Source: Fodinibacter luteus
Lineage (GTDB): Bacteria; Actinomycetota; Actinomycetes; Actinomycetales; Dermatophilaceae
Assembly (NCBI RefSeq): GCF_039541575.1
Contig: NZ_BAABGM010000001.1
Coordinates: forward strand, 310,001 to 374,000
DNA length: 64,000 nt
Reading direction: 5' to 3'
Part shown: positions 16,162 through 24,665 of the stretch, piece by piece
Position numbering within the stretch: the first letter of the stretch is position 1
Layout: every line of letters starts with the position of its first letter
Made by a program: the position numbers and the translations under genes
Notes under the pieces: generated by a model
The model's database searches: none
What the model was told of the DNA's origin: nothing
The model's input: only the letters and a program-made list of their open reading frames with translations

Positions 16162-17502
16162 TCACGCAACTCCGGCGTGGTCGTCGAAGTCGTCGTCGAC
16201 GAGCACGACCTGCCCGCCGTTGGCCGCCAGGAGCGACGCCGCGATCGCGGCGCGGTAGCCGCTCGCGCAGTGCACCCAGATCTCGCCGGCGGGCACGTCG
16301 TCGAGGCGCTCGAGGAGGTCGCCGATCGGGATGTTCGTCGCACCCGGCAGGTGCGCCTCGGCGTGCTCGGAGGCCTGCCGCACGTCGAGCACCCCGACCG
16401 GGCGGTGGTGACGGACCTGCTCGAGGTCGGCGAACGTCGCGCGCGGCACGCTCGCGAGCGCGGCATCCGTCCACTCCCCGGGCTCGCCACTCGCCGCTCC
16501 CTCGAGCCGGTCGATCCCGATCCGCACGAGCTCGCGCTGGGCCTCGGCGACCTGCTCCGGGCTCTCACCGAGGAGGGTGAGCGGCGCACCCCAGGGCATG
16601 AGCCAGCCCACGTACGTCGAGAGCTGGCCGTCGACGCCGATGTTGACGGTGCCGGGGACGTGGCCGGCCGAGAACGCGGTGCGGGTGCGCAGGTCGACGA
16701 CCCACTCACCGTCCGCGAGGGCCCTGGCGACGGCCGCCCGGTCGGCCTTCTCGGGAGCGCGCAGGTCGGGGGCCGACGGGCCGCCGCTGTTCGCGGGATC
16801 CATGTGCGCGTAGTAGGTGGGGTAGGCGTCGAGCCCGGCGAGGACGTCGGCGACCCACGCGTCCTCGGGCTGGGTCAGGGCCGGGTTGGCGCCCTTCTCG
16901 GTGCCGATCGTCGAGGCGTCCGCCCCGCTCGTCGTGCCCGCCGAGCAGAAGCTGCCGAACCCGTGGGTGGGCAGCACCTGGGCGTCGTCGGGCAGCTCGT
17001 CGGCGAGCCGGCGCGCCGAGGCGTACTGGTGGCGCACGAGGTCGTGGGTGTGGTCGGGGCCGAGCAGGTCGGGGCGCCCGGTCGCGCCGAAGAGCAGCGA
17101 GCCGCCGGTGAAGACGCCGACCGGCCGCCCGGCGTCCTCGACGGCGTACGAGAGGTGGGTGAAGGTGTGCCCCGGGGTGGCGATGGCCCGCACCCGCAGC
17201 GCCTCGGACACCTCGACGGTGTCGCCGTCGGCGATCGGCGAGCGCTCGAAGGCGACGTCGTCGTCACCGTTGACGTGGTAGACCGCCCCGACGGCCCGGG
17301 CCAGGGCGAGCCCGCCGGTGACGTAGTCGTTGTGGATGTGGGTCTCGAAGACGTGCGCGACCCGCACGCCCTCGCGCTCGGCGAGGTCGAGCACCCGGTC
17401 GATGTCCCGCTGCGGGTCGACGACGAACGCGGTCGCGCCGTCGTGGACGAGGTAGCTGCGGTCGCCCAGGCTGGGCGTCTCGATCGGGATGATGGTGGCC
17501 AT
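16162..17502 (-). CDS. Persulfide dioxygenase-like MBL-fold protein with two rhodanese domains
   Basis: A 446-aa fusion resembling CstB/ETHE1-rhodanese proteins, which oxidise glutathione- or CoA-type persulfides to sulfite and handle the sulfane sulfur. The N-terminal metallo-beta-lactamase domain (residues 1-250) carries Thr-His-Ile-His-Asn-Asp-Tyr (His55, His57, Asp59), a Pro-Gly-His-Thr motif and Gly-Arg-Pro-Asp-Leu; Tyr60 stands where many MBL enzymes have His, as in other persulfide dioxygenases. Two rhodanese repeats follow: the first lacks a catalytic Cys, the second has it (His-Cys-Ala-Ser-Gly-Tyr-Arg). Its promoter region holds a second CsoR/CstR-like operator. Confidence 0.87.
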   Translation of the reverse strand: MATIIPIETPSLGDRSYLVHDGATAFVVDPQRDIDRVLDLAEREGVRVAHVFETHIHNDYVTGGLALARAVGAVYHVNGDDDVAFERSPIADGDTVEVSEALRVRAIATPGHTFTHLSYAVEDAGRPVGVFTGGSLLFGATGRPDLLGPDHTHDLVRHQYASARRLADELPDDAQVLPTHGFGSFCSAGTTSGADASTIGTEKGANPALTQPEDAWVADVLAGLDAYPTYYAHMDPANSGGPSAPDLRAPEKADRAAVARALADGEWVVDLRTRTAFSAGHVPGTVNIGVDGQLSTYVGWLMPWGAPLTLLGESPEQVAEAQRELVRIGIDRLEGAASGEPGEWTDAALASVPRATFADLEQVRHHRPVGVLDVRQASEHAEAHLPGATNIPIGDLLERLDDVPAGEIWVHCASGYRAAIAASLLAANGGQVVLVDDDFDDHAGVA

Positions 17503-17599
17503 GCGGGTCCTCTCGCGTCGAGCGGGTCGTCGTCAGTGGGCCCCGGCGCGCGACCGGTGTGCGTGCGGGGTCCCGACGTCCACCGTGCCATGTCGTGGC

Positions 17600-17615
17600 A
17601 TACCACCTGGGGTAT
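17600..17615 (-). promoter_or_regulatory. CsoR/CstR-like operator 2 upstream of the persulfide dioxygenase gene
   Basis: ATACCACCTGGGGTAT has 7-bp arms with a single mismatch and the same 7-2-7 layout as operator 1. On the minus strand it runs into GGTATGCC, a -10-like box in the same phase relative to the palindrome as at the rhodanese promoter. It lies 98 bp upstream of the MBL/rhodanese ATG and 177 bp upstream of the divergent ppk2 start; the rest of the 289-bp spacer (17503-17791) shows nothing else. Confidence 0.6.
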
Positions 17616-17791
17616 CGGTGCAGCGGTTCTCGGCCCGACAGGAGGCCGGCGGCGGGAGCGGCTGGCGGCCGTGCCCTCCCCTCCCGCCGCGAGTGCGGAC
17701 GTGGTCGCCCGGGCGACCAGGTCCGCCTTCGCGGCCGGACGTGACGCGATCCGCAGGGACGCCAGCAGGCCTCCGTGACACGATGAGGCTC

Positions 17792-18595
17792 ATGGAGAAG
17801 CACGCACGGCTCAAGAAGTCCCTGTACGAGGCCGAGCTGGTCCGGCTGCAGGCCGAGCTGGTGAAGATGCAGGAGTGGGTCCGCCAGGAGGGGGAGCGCG
17901 TCGTGCTCGTCTTCGAGGGTCGCGACGCCGCCGGCAAGGGCTCGACGATCAAGCGGGTCACCGAGTACCTCAACCCCCGCCAGGCCCGGATCGCGGCCCT
18001 CCCGACGCCCACCGAGCGCCAGCGCACCCAGTGGTACTTCCAGCGCTACGTCGAGCACCTGCCCGCAGCGGGCGAGATCGTGCTCTTCGACCGCAGCTGG
18101 TACAACCGGGCCGGGGTCGAGCGGGTGCTCGGCTACTGCACGCCCCAGGAGCACCAGCGCTTCCTGCGCCAGTGCCCCATCTTCGAGCGGATGATCGTCG
18201 AGGACGGCATCCGGCTCCACAAGTACTGGTTCTCGGTGAGCGACGCCGAGCAGCAGCGCCGGTTCGAGTCGCGGCTCACCGACCCGATGCGCCGGTGGAA
18301 GCTGTCGACGACCGACATCGAGTCGATCACCCGCTGGGAGGACTACTCGCGGGCCAAGGACGACATGATGGTGCACACCGACATCGCCCAGGCGCCGTGG
18401 AACGTCGTCGAGAGCGACGACAAGCGCCGGGGACGGATCAACATGATCGCGCACCTGCTGAGCCAGATCCCCTACGAGGAGGTCGAGATGACCGCCCTCG
18501 AGCTGCCCGAGCGACCCCCGTCGAAGGGCTACGTGCGCCCAGACCGCTCGCTCCAGCACGCCGTGCCCGACCACGCGGCGACCCTCGAGGCCTGA
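17792..18595 (+). CDS. ppk2: Polyphosphate kinase 2
   Basis: A 267-aa one-domain PPK2, the enzyme that transfers phosphate between polyphosphate and nucleoside diphosphates (usually running toward NTP/GTP formation). Walker A Gly-Arg-Asp-Ala-Ala-Gly-Lys-Gly is at residues 43-50, the lid/Walker B region Phe-Asp-Arg-Ser-Trp-Tyr-Asn-Arg-Ala-Gly-Val-Glu near residue 90, and the Trp-Glu-Asp-Tyr-Ser motif near residue 180. A second in-frame ATG is 9 bp upstream (17783); I prefer 17792 because a CACGAT -10-like box ends 7 nt before it. It is divergent from the persulfide dioxygenase gene and convergent with the hydrogenase operon end. Confidence 0.9.
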   Translation: MEKHARLKKSLYEAELVRLQAELVKMQEWVRQEGERVVLVFEGRDAAGKGSTIKRVTEYLNPRQARIAALPTPTERQRTQWYFQRYVEHLPAAGEIVLFDRSWYNRAGVERVLGYCTPQEHQRFLRQCPIFERMIVEDGIRLHKYWFSVSDAEQQRRFESRLTDPMRRWKLSTTDIESITRWEDYSRAKDDMMVHTDIAQAPWNVVESDDKRRGRINMIAHLLSQIPYEEVEMTALELPERPPSKGYVRPDRSLQHAVPDHAATLEA

Positions 18596-18666
18596 CTCAC
18601 ACACCGACACGTGGGTTCCCGGCGGGATGCCGACGGAGACACCCACGTTCGGGCGCGGACCCTCGA

Positions 18667-19437
18667 TCAGCCGAGGACCGCCGCCGGCGCCGGGTACGGG
18701 GTGCCGTTGGCCACCGCCAGCTGGTCACCCGTGCGGCGGTGCAGGGCCGCGAGCTGCCGGGGGGTCAGCCGCTCGCACACCCAGTCCCAGTGCAGCGAGC
18801 ACCAGTCCCCCACCTGCACCGCGCCGGCGAGGCCCAGCCCGTCGACGCGGAGCAGGACCTCCTCCGGCCGCTCGGCACCGAGCGAGAGCAGCCGCCCGTC
18901 CCAGACCAGCGGCCGCGACGCGACGACGGCCCGCGGGCCGTGCAGCTCGACGACCCGCCCCCAGCGCACCCGGCAGCGGTCGAGCACGTGCAGCGGCTCG
19001 TCGACGCGCCCCTCGCGCAGCAGGCCGACCCACGGGTAGATGCCGAGCACGTGGAAGGAGTGGTGGGGGACGGCGCCGGCCGGCACGGCCTCGGCCAGCC
19101 GCGCCCACGACCGCCCGGCCCGCCCCCGGAAGCGGCTCTCGAGGGAGTCCCCGAGCAGGCGCGGGCCGACCCGGTCGAGCAGTGCGTTGCCGACCCAGTA
19201 GGCCTCGACGACCCGCGGGTCGAGCGGGTCGCGGATGCCGTTCGCCGCGGCGATGAGCTCGAGGTACGGCCACGCGCCCTCGAACCCGCGGGCCAGCCGC
19301 CGCAGGTCGGGGTCGTCGACGCCGGCCGCCACCTGCTCGAGCAGCTGGTGCGCCGCGTCGGGGCCGCAGTAGCCGAGCGCGTTCGGCGGGTAGGCGTAGG
19401 CCGCGAAGCGCAGGGCGCCGCTGAGCGCGGACGGCAC
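18667..19437 (-). CDS. Hydrogenase operon-associated protein (DUF6390-like), last gene
   Basis: A 256-aa soluble protein without recognisable catalytic motifs. The N-terminus begins Ser-Gly-Ala-Leu-Arg-Phe-Ala-Ala-Tyr-Ala-Tyr-Pro-Pro-Asn and contains Gly-Tyr-Cys-Gly-Pro-Asp near residue 22; a conserved-looking Val-Pro-His-His-Ser-Phe-His-Val-Leu sits near residue 124, and Cys and His residues recur in Cys-Ser-Leu-His-Trp near 213. The GTG at 19437 is 5 bp after the EamA stop. I connect it from memory with an actinobacterial family found next to hydrogenase genes. The His/Cys content would suit a metal or maturation role, but that is inference. Confidence 0.7.
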   Translation of the reverse strand: MPSALSGALRFAAYAYPPNALGYCGPDAAHQLLEQVAAGVDDPDLRRLARGFEGAWPYLELIAAANGIRDPLDPRVVEAYWVGNALLDRVGPRLLGDSLESRFRGRAGRSWARLAEAVPAGAVPHHSFHVLGIYPWVGLLREGRVDEPLHVLDRCRVRWGRVVELHGPRAVVASRPLVWDGRLLSLGAERPEEVLLRVDGLGLAGAVQVGDWCSLHWDWVCERLTPRQLAALHRRTGDQLAVANGTPYPAPAAVLG

Positions 19438-19442
19438 GGGCG

Positions 19443-20372
19443 CTACCTGCGGGCCTCGACGGCGAGCGGATGCCGGTCGAGCGGGGTGTCGCGCCCGCCG
19501 AGCCACACTGCGACGGCCCCGCCGGCGACGACGAGCGCGAGCCACGGCGCCTGGGGGGCCAGGGCCGAGCCGTCGAGGGCGATGCCGAGCGCGGCGGTCA
19601 CCGGGGCGGCGAGCACGAGCACGGCGGTGACGTCGACGGCCTGGGCGCGGGCGAGGGCGGCGAACCACGTGCCGACGTAGCCGGCGAGCAGGATCCCGGT
19701 GACGAGCACCCAGCCCAGCTGCGCACCCGTCATCGAGAACAGCGCGCCGAGCTGGCCCCGCACGGCGAGCCAGGCGAGGAGCGCCACCGACCCGACCCCC
19801 ATCCGGGCCACGGCCACGGTCCACGACGAGAGCCCGCCCAGCACCCACTTGGCGACGACCACCTCGACCGACCACAGCAGCGTCGCCGCGAGGATGAGCA
19901 GCCCCGACGTCCCGAACGACGATGGCAGGCCGCCGACGAGTCCGACCTGCCCGACGACGAGGAGGCCGATCGCCACCCAGTGACCCCACTGCAGGCGCTC
20001 GCGCAGCAGGGGGACGGCGAGGAGCGCCACCCACAGCACGAGCGTCTTGTGGATGAACGCGGCCTGCGGGGAGGTCGCCCGCGCCAGCCCCTCGAAGAAG
20101 AGCACGAAGGCCAGGGCCCCACCGACGAGCCCGATCCCCGTGAGCGCCAGCCACTGCCGTGCTCCGGTCGGCCGGGTGAGCCGGGCCCCGCTGCGGGCCC
20201 CGAGCCCGATGACCGCGAGCAGCACGGCCGCGGCGACGACGTTCTTGGCCGTCGTGTAGACCGTGGCGCTGTCGAACGTGCGCACGCCGCGGGCGTTGAC
20301 GTAGACGGAGAAGCCGCTGATCGCGGCCGTCGCCAGGGCCAGCAGGATGCCGGTCCGTCGGGTGGGGTTCAT
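19443..20372 (-). CDS. EamA/DMT family transporter within the hydrogenase operon
   Basis: A 309-aa membrane protein with two five-helix EamA repeats (about residues 8-140 and 155-290), as in drug/metabolite exporters. The ATG at 20372 overlaps the hypC stop by 4 bp, so it is translated as part of the hydrogenase operon. EamA proteins move diverse small molecules; its fixed place here suggests a substrate tied to hydrogenase synthesis or metabolism, with nickel or a cofactor precursor as unproven options. No His-rich metal-binding loops are seen, which weakens the nickel idea. Confidence 0.8.
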   Translation of the reverse strand: MNPTRRTGILLALATAAISGFSVYVNARGVRTFDSATVYTTAKNVVAAAVLLAVIGLGARSGARLTRPTGARQWLALTGIGLVGGALAFVLFFEGLARATSPQAAFIHKTLVLWVALLAVPLLRERLQWGHWVAIGLLVVGQVGLVGGLPSSFGTSGLLILAATLLWSVEVVVAKWVLGGLSSWTVAVARMGVGSVALLAWLAVRGQLGALFSMTGAQLGWVLVTGILLAGYVGTWFAALARAQAVDVTAVLVLAAPVTAALGIALDGSALAPQAPWLALVVAGGAVAVWLGGRDTPLDRHPLAVEARR

Positions 20373-20659
20373 CGCGTGTCCTTCCTCGGTGGCACGGTCG
20401 GTGCCGGCGTGGGGGCGGGCTCGGTGGCCAGCTCGGTGGTGGAGCGGTCGGCCGCGGACCGGATCGCGGCGGCCTCGGCGGCCTCGGCGGCCGTGACGCG
20501 TGCGAGGGCGAAGCCGGAGTGGCAGACGACCCAGTCACCGGGGGCGACGGCATCCGCGAGGGTGAGCAGGGACACCGACGCCGTGCGTTGCCGGGCGCGC
20601 ACGAGCGCCGAGGGGCCGGGCCTCAGCTCGACGACCTGCGCCACCTCACCGAGGCACAT
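20369..20659 (-). CDS. hypC: HypC/HybG-type hydrogenase maturation chaperone
   Basis: A 96-aa HypC-type protein, which carries the Fe(CN)2CO unit with HypD and delivers it to the large subunit. I chose the ATG at 20659 rather than 20677 because it gives Met-Cys-Leu-Gly, placing the essential Cys at position 2 as in all HypC proteins. The typical end of the beta-barrel is seen as Gly-Asp-Trp-Val-Val-Cys-His-Ser-Gly-Phe-Ala-Leu-Ala-Arg. An unusual Ala/Thr/Pro-rich tail of ~35 residues follows. The start lies inside the protease gene (14-bp overlap). HypA, B, D, E and F are not in the window. Confidence 0.85.
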   Translation of the reverse strand: MCLGEVAQVVELRPGPSALVRARQRTASVSLLTLADAVAPGDWVVCHSGFALARVTAAEAAEAAAIRSAADRSTTELATEPAPTPAPTVPPRKDTR

Positions 20660-21185
20660 CGGCGCCCCGTCCGCCATGGGCCACCGCGCCGGCGGTGGCC
20701 TGGAGCGCCCCCAGCACCGCGTCGACGGCATCCGGCACCGTGTCCGCGACGGCGCGTGAGAGCGGCGCCCCCGGCTCGAACGACACCGCCTCGACACCGA
20801 CGACGGTGAGCCGGGCCGGCAGCCGGCCGAGGACGCGAGCCAGCTCGACCGCCGCGGCCAGCCCGAAGGCATGGGTGCCGCCGCGGCCGGTGCGGGCCCA
20901 CGCGTCCGTCGGCAGCAGGCCCTGCTCGGCGCCGGCCTCGAGGACGACGACGGTGCCCGGCGCCGCGCCGGAGCACGTCGCGTCGACCACGACGACGCGG
21001 TCGTGGCCGGACCACAGCTCGATGAGGTCGGTCGGGTCCTCGTGCTCGAGGACGGCGACGCGCCGGTTCGTGGCAGCGGCGACCGCCCGCGCGACGTGAC
21101 CGCCGACCGCGTCGTCGCCCCGGTCCGGGCTGCCCAGCCCGACGACGAGCGCGGCGGCCGGCGCGCGAGGTCTGGCCACACTCAT
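20646..21185 (-). CDS. Hydrogenase maturation endopeptidase
   Basis: A 179-aa M52/HycI-HoxW-type peptidase that trims the C-terminus of the NiFe large subunit after nickel insertion. The N-terminal Val-Val-Gly-Leu-Gly-Ser-Pro-Asp-Arg-Gly-Asp-Asp-Ala-Val-Gly motif supplies the first acidic nickel ligand; Val-Asp-Ala-Thr follows the second strand and Thr-His-Ala-Phe-Gly carries the conserved His. The ATG at 21185 overlaps the large-subunit stop (ATGA), which fits its dedicated substrate, the alpha subunit immediately upstream. Confidence 0.88.
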   Translation of the reverse strand: MSVARPRAPAAALVVGLGSPDRGDDAVGGHVARAVAAATNRRVAVLEHEDPTDLIELWSGHDRVVVVDATCSGAAPGTVVVLEAGAEQGLLPTDAWARTGRGGTHAFGLAAAVELARVLGRLPARLTVVGVEAVSFEPGAPLSRAVADTVPDAVDAVLGALQATAGAVAHGGRGADVPR

Positions 21186-22492
21186 CCGCGGTCCACGGTG
21201 AGGTCGAGGAAGTGGGTCGCGCACGAGATGCACGGGTCGTAGTTGCGGATCGCCTGTTCGCAGCGGTGCTGCAGGGCGTGGTCGTCGAGGTCGGACCAGG
21301 CCTGGACCATCGTCCGGAGGTCCGCCTCGATGCTCGGCTGGTTCTGCGACGTCGGCGGCACGATCTGCGCGTCACGGATGATGCCCGCCTCGTCGAGGAC
21401 GTACCGGTGGAAGAGGGTGCCGCGGGGTGCCTCGCTCGCCCCGAAGCCCTCGCCCGCCCGGGGTGGCACGGGAACGCTCGGGGCGGCGCCGTCCGTCCAG
21501 CCGTCGATGATCCGCAGCGCCTCGGTGCACGCCTCGACGAGCTCGACGGCACGCACGACGATCGATCGGAACGGGTTGCGGCACACCGGCCCCAGACCGG
21601 CCGAGGTCGCGGCATCGCGTGCGGCGTCGCCGAGCCGGTCGGAGTTGAGGGAGTACCTCGCGAGCGGGCCGACGACGTACGGCTGCGGCGACCCGTCGAG
21701 GCGTGCGTGCAGCGCGTTCGAGTGGGGGACGTGCACCTCCTCGATGTGCCTCGCGAAGTCCCGCACGGCGAACGCCCCGCCCGAGGAGGTGACGACCTCG
21801 CCCGCCTCGATGGGGTAGCCGCGCTCGGCCCGGAGCGAGAGGTACTCGTACGGCTGCTCGTGGTCGGGGACGTCGAACCCGGCGACGAGCGCCACCGTCT
21901 CGAGCGACTCGTCCCTGGCCCGCTCGAGCCGGCCCCGCACCGCGCGCAGCTCGGCACGCGACGGCATCCGGTAGAACCCGCCGATACGGACGTTCACGGG
22001 GTGGATCGAACGACCACCCACGGTGTCCATGAGGTCGTTGCCGGCCTTCTTGATCCGCAGCCCCCGCTCGACGACGTCGGGGTGGTCGGCCGCCATCTCG
22101 ATCGCCCCGTCGTAGCCGAGGAAGTCGGGCGCGTGGAGGAGGTAGACGTGCAGTGCGTGGCTCTCGATCCACTCCCCGCAGTACAGGAGCCGGCGCATGA
22201 GCCGGATCTCCTCGGTGACCTCGGCGCCGCAGGCGTCCTCGACCGCCCAGCACGAGCTCGTCTGGTAGGCGACCGGGCAGATGCCGCAGATCCGGGCGGT
22301 GATGTCCGGGGGCTCGGTGTGCGCGCGGCCGCGCAGGAACGCCTCGTAGAACCGTGGCGGCTCGTAGATCCGCAGCTGCACGTCGGTCACCGCGCCGTCG
22401 CGGTACTCGATGTGCATCGCACCCTCACCCTCGACCCGGGCCAGGGTGCCGACGTGCATGACGCGGCCGCCGTCGGTGAGCCGGTGGCTCAT
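21182..22492 (-). CDS. [NiFe] hydrogenase large (alpha) subunit, group 3b type
   Basis: A 436-aa catalytic subunit. The four Cys ligands of the NiFe centre are present: Cys69 and Cys72 in Arg-Ile-Cys-Gly-Ile-Cys-Pro, and Cys421 and Cys424 in Asp-Pro-Cys-Ile-Ser-Cys-Ala-Thr-His. Only nine residues follow His427, the short extension removed by the maturation protease encoded next. Length and the gene set with beta (Fe-S), gamma (flavin) and delta (small) subunits match the soluble bidirectional NADP-linked group 3b enzymes (HydADGB, sulfhydrogenase). Such enzymes couple NADPH and H2 in the cytoplasm. It overlaps the delta gene by 4 bp. Confidence 0.92.
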   Translation of the reverse strand: MSHRLTDGGRVMHVGTLARVEGEGAMHIEYRDGAVTDVQLRIYEPPRFYEAFLRGRAHTEPPDITARICGICPVAYQTSSCWAVEDACGAEVTEEIRLMRRLLYCGEWIESHALHVYLLHAPDFLGYDGAIEMAADHPDVVERGLRIKKAGNDLMDTVGGRSIHPVNVRIGGFYRMPSRAELRAVRGRLERARDESLETVALVAGFDVPDHEQPYEYLSLRAERGYPIEAGEVVTSSGGAFAVRDFARHIEEVHVPHSNALHARLDGSPQPYVVGPLARYSLNSDRLGDAARDAATSAGLGPVCRNPFRSIVVRAVELVEACTEALRIIDGWTDGAAPSVPVPPRAGEGFGASEAPRGTLFHRYVLDEAGIIRDAQIVPPTSQNQPSIEADLRTMVQAWSDLDDHALQHRCEQAIRNYDPCISCATHFLDLTVDRG

Positions 22493-23325
22493 GGCGTCAC
22501 CTCCGTCGTGACGGGCTCGTGCCGCTCGCTCTCTCGCCGGAACGGCTCGGAGGCGGCGTTGAACGTGCGGAACACGCGCATCACCTCGGGCTCGCTCATC
22601 CCGAGGGCCCCGAGCCGGCTCGCGATCGACGCCGTGTTGGGGGTGTCCTGCGGCCCGAAGCACCCGTAGCAGCCGCGCTCGAAGGTGGGGCACAGGGCGC
22701 CGCACCCGGCCTGGGTGACCGGGCCGAGGCACGGGGTGCCGTGGGCCACGGCGACGCACGCGGTGCCGCGCCGCTTGCACTCGACGCAGACGCTGTGCCT
22801 CGGGATCCGCGGCCGGCGGCCCTGGATCGACGCGGCGAGCACCTCGAGCAGCTGGCGCTTGTCGACCGGGCAGCCGCGCAGCTCGAAGTCGACGGCGACG
22901 TGCGCCGAGATGGGGGTCGACCGGGAGAGCGTCGCGAGGTACTCGGGGTGCGCGTAGACGATCGAGCGGAACTCGGCGACGTCGGCGAAGTTGCGCAGGG
23001 CCTGGATGCCGCCGGCGGTCGCGCACGCGCCGATCGTGATGAGCCGCCGCGAGACCGCCCGCACGTGCTGGATGCGCTCGAGCTCCTCGGGGGTCGTGAT
23101 CGAGCCCTCGACGAGCGAGACGTCGTACGGGCCCTCGACGACCGCGCGGGTCGCCTCCGGGAAGTACGCGATCTGCACCTCGCCGGCGAGGGGGATGAGC
23201 TCGTCCTCGCAGTTGAGCAGGGTGAGCTGGCACCCGTCGCACGAGGCGAACTTCCACACCGCCAGCTTCGGCCGGCCCCGGTGGGCCGCGGTGTGCTCGC
23301 TGCCGTGGCTCGCGTCGATGGTCAT
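22489..23325 (-). CDS. [NiFe] hydrogenase small (delta) subunit
   Basis: A 278-aa electron-transfer subunit. The proximal cluster ligands begin with Cys29 and Cys32 (Ala-Ser-Cys-Asp-Gly-Cys-Gln-Leu), followed by Ile-Gly-Ala-Cys-Ala-Thr-Ala-Gly-Gly and Arg-Gly-Cys-Pro-Val; the C-terminal part adds many more Cys (Cys-Val-Glu-Cys, Gly-Cys-Gly-Ala-Leu-Cys, Gly-Cys-Tyr-Gly-Cys) for medial and distal clusters. There is no Tat signal, so the enzyme is cytoplasmic. The start is 2 bp after the gamma stop and the stop overlaps the alpha ATG. Confidence 0.92.
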   Translation of the reverse strand: MTIDASHGSEHTAAHRGRPKLAVWKFASCDGCQLTLLNCEDELIPLAGEVQIAYFPEATRAVVEGPYDVSLVEGSITTPEELERIQHVRAVSRRLITIGACATAGGIQALRNFADVAEFRSIVYAHPEYLATLSRSTPISAHVAVDFELRGCPVDKRQLLEVLAASIQGRRPRIPRHSVCVECKRRGTACVAVAHGTPCLGPVTQAGCGALCPTFERGCYGCFGPQDTPNTASIASRLGALGMSEPEVMRVFRTFNAASEPFRRESERHEPVTTEVTP

Positions 23326-23327
23326 CG

Positions 23328-24197
23328 CTACAGCTCCGCCCTGGCCATGAGGGGTTCGAGGACGTCGTAGGTGAGCACCGGCCCGTCGACGCAGAGGAAG
23401 ACCTCGCGCAGCTGGCAGTGCCCGCACAGCCCGACGCCGCACTTCATGTTGCGCTCCATCGACAGCCGCAGCCGTGACGCCGGCACGCCTCGCTCGGCGA
23501 GCGCCGAGGCGGCGTACCGCATCATCACCTCGGGCCCGCAGACGAGGGCGAGCGTGTTCGCCGCGTCGAACCCGCCCCTGGCGACGAGCTGGGTCACGAG
23601 GCCGACCCGGCCGCGCCAGGCGTGCTGCCCGTTGTCGACGGTGACCTGCACGTCGATCCCGTGGTCGGCGGCCCAGCGCCGCAGGTCGTCGCCGAAGAGG
23701 ATGTCCTCGGGGGTGCGTGCGCCGTAGAGCAGGAGCACCCGGCCGAAGGCGGCCCGGGTCGCGCACAGCTCGAGGATCGCCGGCCGAAGGGGGGCCAGGC
23801 CGATGCCTCCGGCGACGAACACGACGTCCCCTCCCGCACCGGTCCCGACCTCCCAGCCGGTGCCGAACGGCCCGCGGATGCCGAGCACGTCACCGGGCGA
23901 GGCGTGGACGAGGGCATGGGTGACGGCGCCGACGTCGCGGATCGTGTGCTCGAGCAGGTCGGGCCGGGCCGGGTCGCCGCTGATCGAGATGGGGGCCTCC
24001 CCCGCGCCGAACGCGTGCATCATCGTGAACTGGCCGGCGGCGAACGGCATCGGCTCGCCGTCGACGGGCTCGAGGACGAGGGTGTAGGTGTCGCGGGTGT
24101 CCTGGCGGTGCCGGCGGACGACGAAGGGGCGTGGGAGGAAGGGGTCCTGCGCAGCGGGTGGGGCAGGGACGGCGGACGGGCCGGTGGTCGTCGTCAT
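23328..24197 (-). CDS. Hydrogenase gamma subunit, FAD/NAD(P)-binding oxidoreductase
   Basis: A 289-aa member of the ferredoxin-NADP reductase-like family (HydG, SudB/PyrK-like). The FAD-binding stretch Ala-Gly-Gln-Phe-Thr-Met and Ile-Ser-Ile-Ser-Gly is in the N-terminal barrel; the NAD(P) lobe has Val-Ala-Gly-Gly-Ile-Gly-Leu-Ala-Pro-Leu. The C-terminal Met-Lys-Cys-Gly-Val-Gly-Leu-Cys-Gly-His-Cys-Gln and a later Cys-Val-Asp-Gly bind a [2Fe-2S] cluster. It links the hydrogenase to pyridine nucleotides. The ATG overlaps the cNMP-binding gene stop. Confidence 0.9.
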   Translation of the reverse strand: MTTTTGPSAVPAPPAAQDPFLPRPFVVRRHRQDTRDTYTLVLEPVDGEPMPFAAGQFTMMHAFGAGEAPISISGDPARPDLLEHTIRDVGAVTHALVHASPGDVLGIRGPFGTGWEVGTGAGGDVVFVAGGIGLAPLRPAILELCATRAAFGRVLLLYGARTPEDILFGDDLRRWAADHGIDVQVTVDNGQHAWRGRVGLVTQLVARGGFDAANTLALVCGPEVMMRYAASALAERGVPASRLRLSMERNMKCGVGLCGHCQLREVFLCVDGPVLTYDVLEPLMARAEL

Positions 24198-24655
24198 GCC
24201 GGGGTCCCGTAGAGGTCGAGCAGCCGCGTGCGCGCCGAGTGCAGCCGGGTCGCCATGACCGTGACGACGCGCTGGAGCAGGGCGTACCCGACCGCGGGGT
24301 CGGTCTCGCCCTTGGCCCGCAGGCAGGCCCCGTCGAACGCGATGGCGCTCGTCTGCTCGGTGGCGCGGGCGTCGTAGCGCCACCGGTGCGGCGGCACGAG
24401 CCAGGACCAGCCGACGACGTCGTCGTCGTGGGCGGTGTCGACGACGACCGAGGGGCCGCCCGGCGCGTGCACCTCGAGGGTGACCCGGCCGTGCCGGATG
24501 ACGTAGAAGGCGTCGGCCGGCTCGCCCTCGTGGAAGAGGTGCTCGCCCGGGCGGAAGTGGACGTTGACCGCGCAGCCGGCGACGAGCGTGGCGACCGACT
24601 CGTCGAGACCGGTGAAGAACGGGTGGTGGGGCAGGTACTCGGCGATGGTCTGCAT
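24194..24655 (-). CDS. Cyclic nucleotide-binding domain protein of the hydrogenase operon
   Basis: A 153-aa Crp/Fnr-type cNMP-binding beta-barrel alone; no helix-turn-helix follows, so it is not itself a DNA-binding regulator. The family turns Phe-Arg-Pro-Gly-Glu-His-Leu-Phe-His-Glu-Gly-Glu-Pro-Ala-Asp and Gly-Arg-Val-Thr-Leu are seen in the first half. The Arg of the usual phosphate-binding cassette is not obvious. It is encoded between the beta and gamma hydrogenase subunits with a 4-bp overlap to gamma, so an allosteric or assembly role in the complex is likely but unproven. Confidence 0.82.
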   Translation of the reverse strand: MQTIAEYLPHHPFFTGLDESVATLVAGCAVNVHFRPGEHLFHEGEPADAFYVIRHGRVTLEVHAPGGPSVVVDTAHDDDVVGWSWLVPPHRWRYDARATEQTSAIAFDGACLRAKGETDPAVGYALLQRVVTVMATRLHSARTRLLDLYGTPA

Positions 24656-24665
24656 GTCCGTTCTC

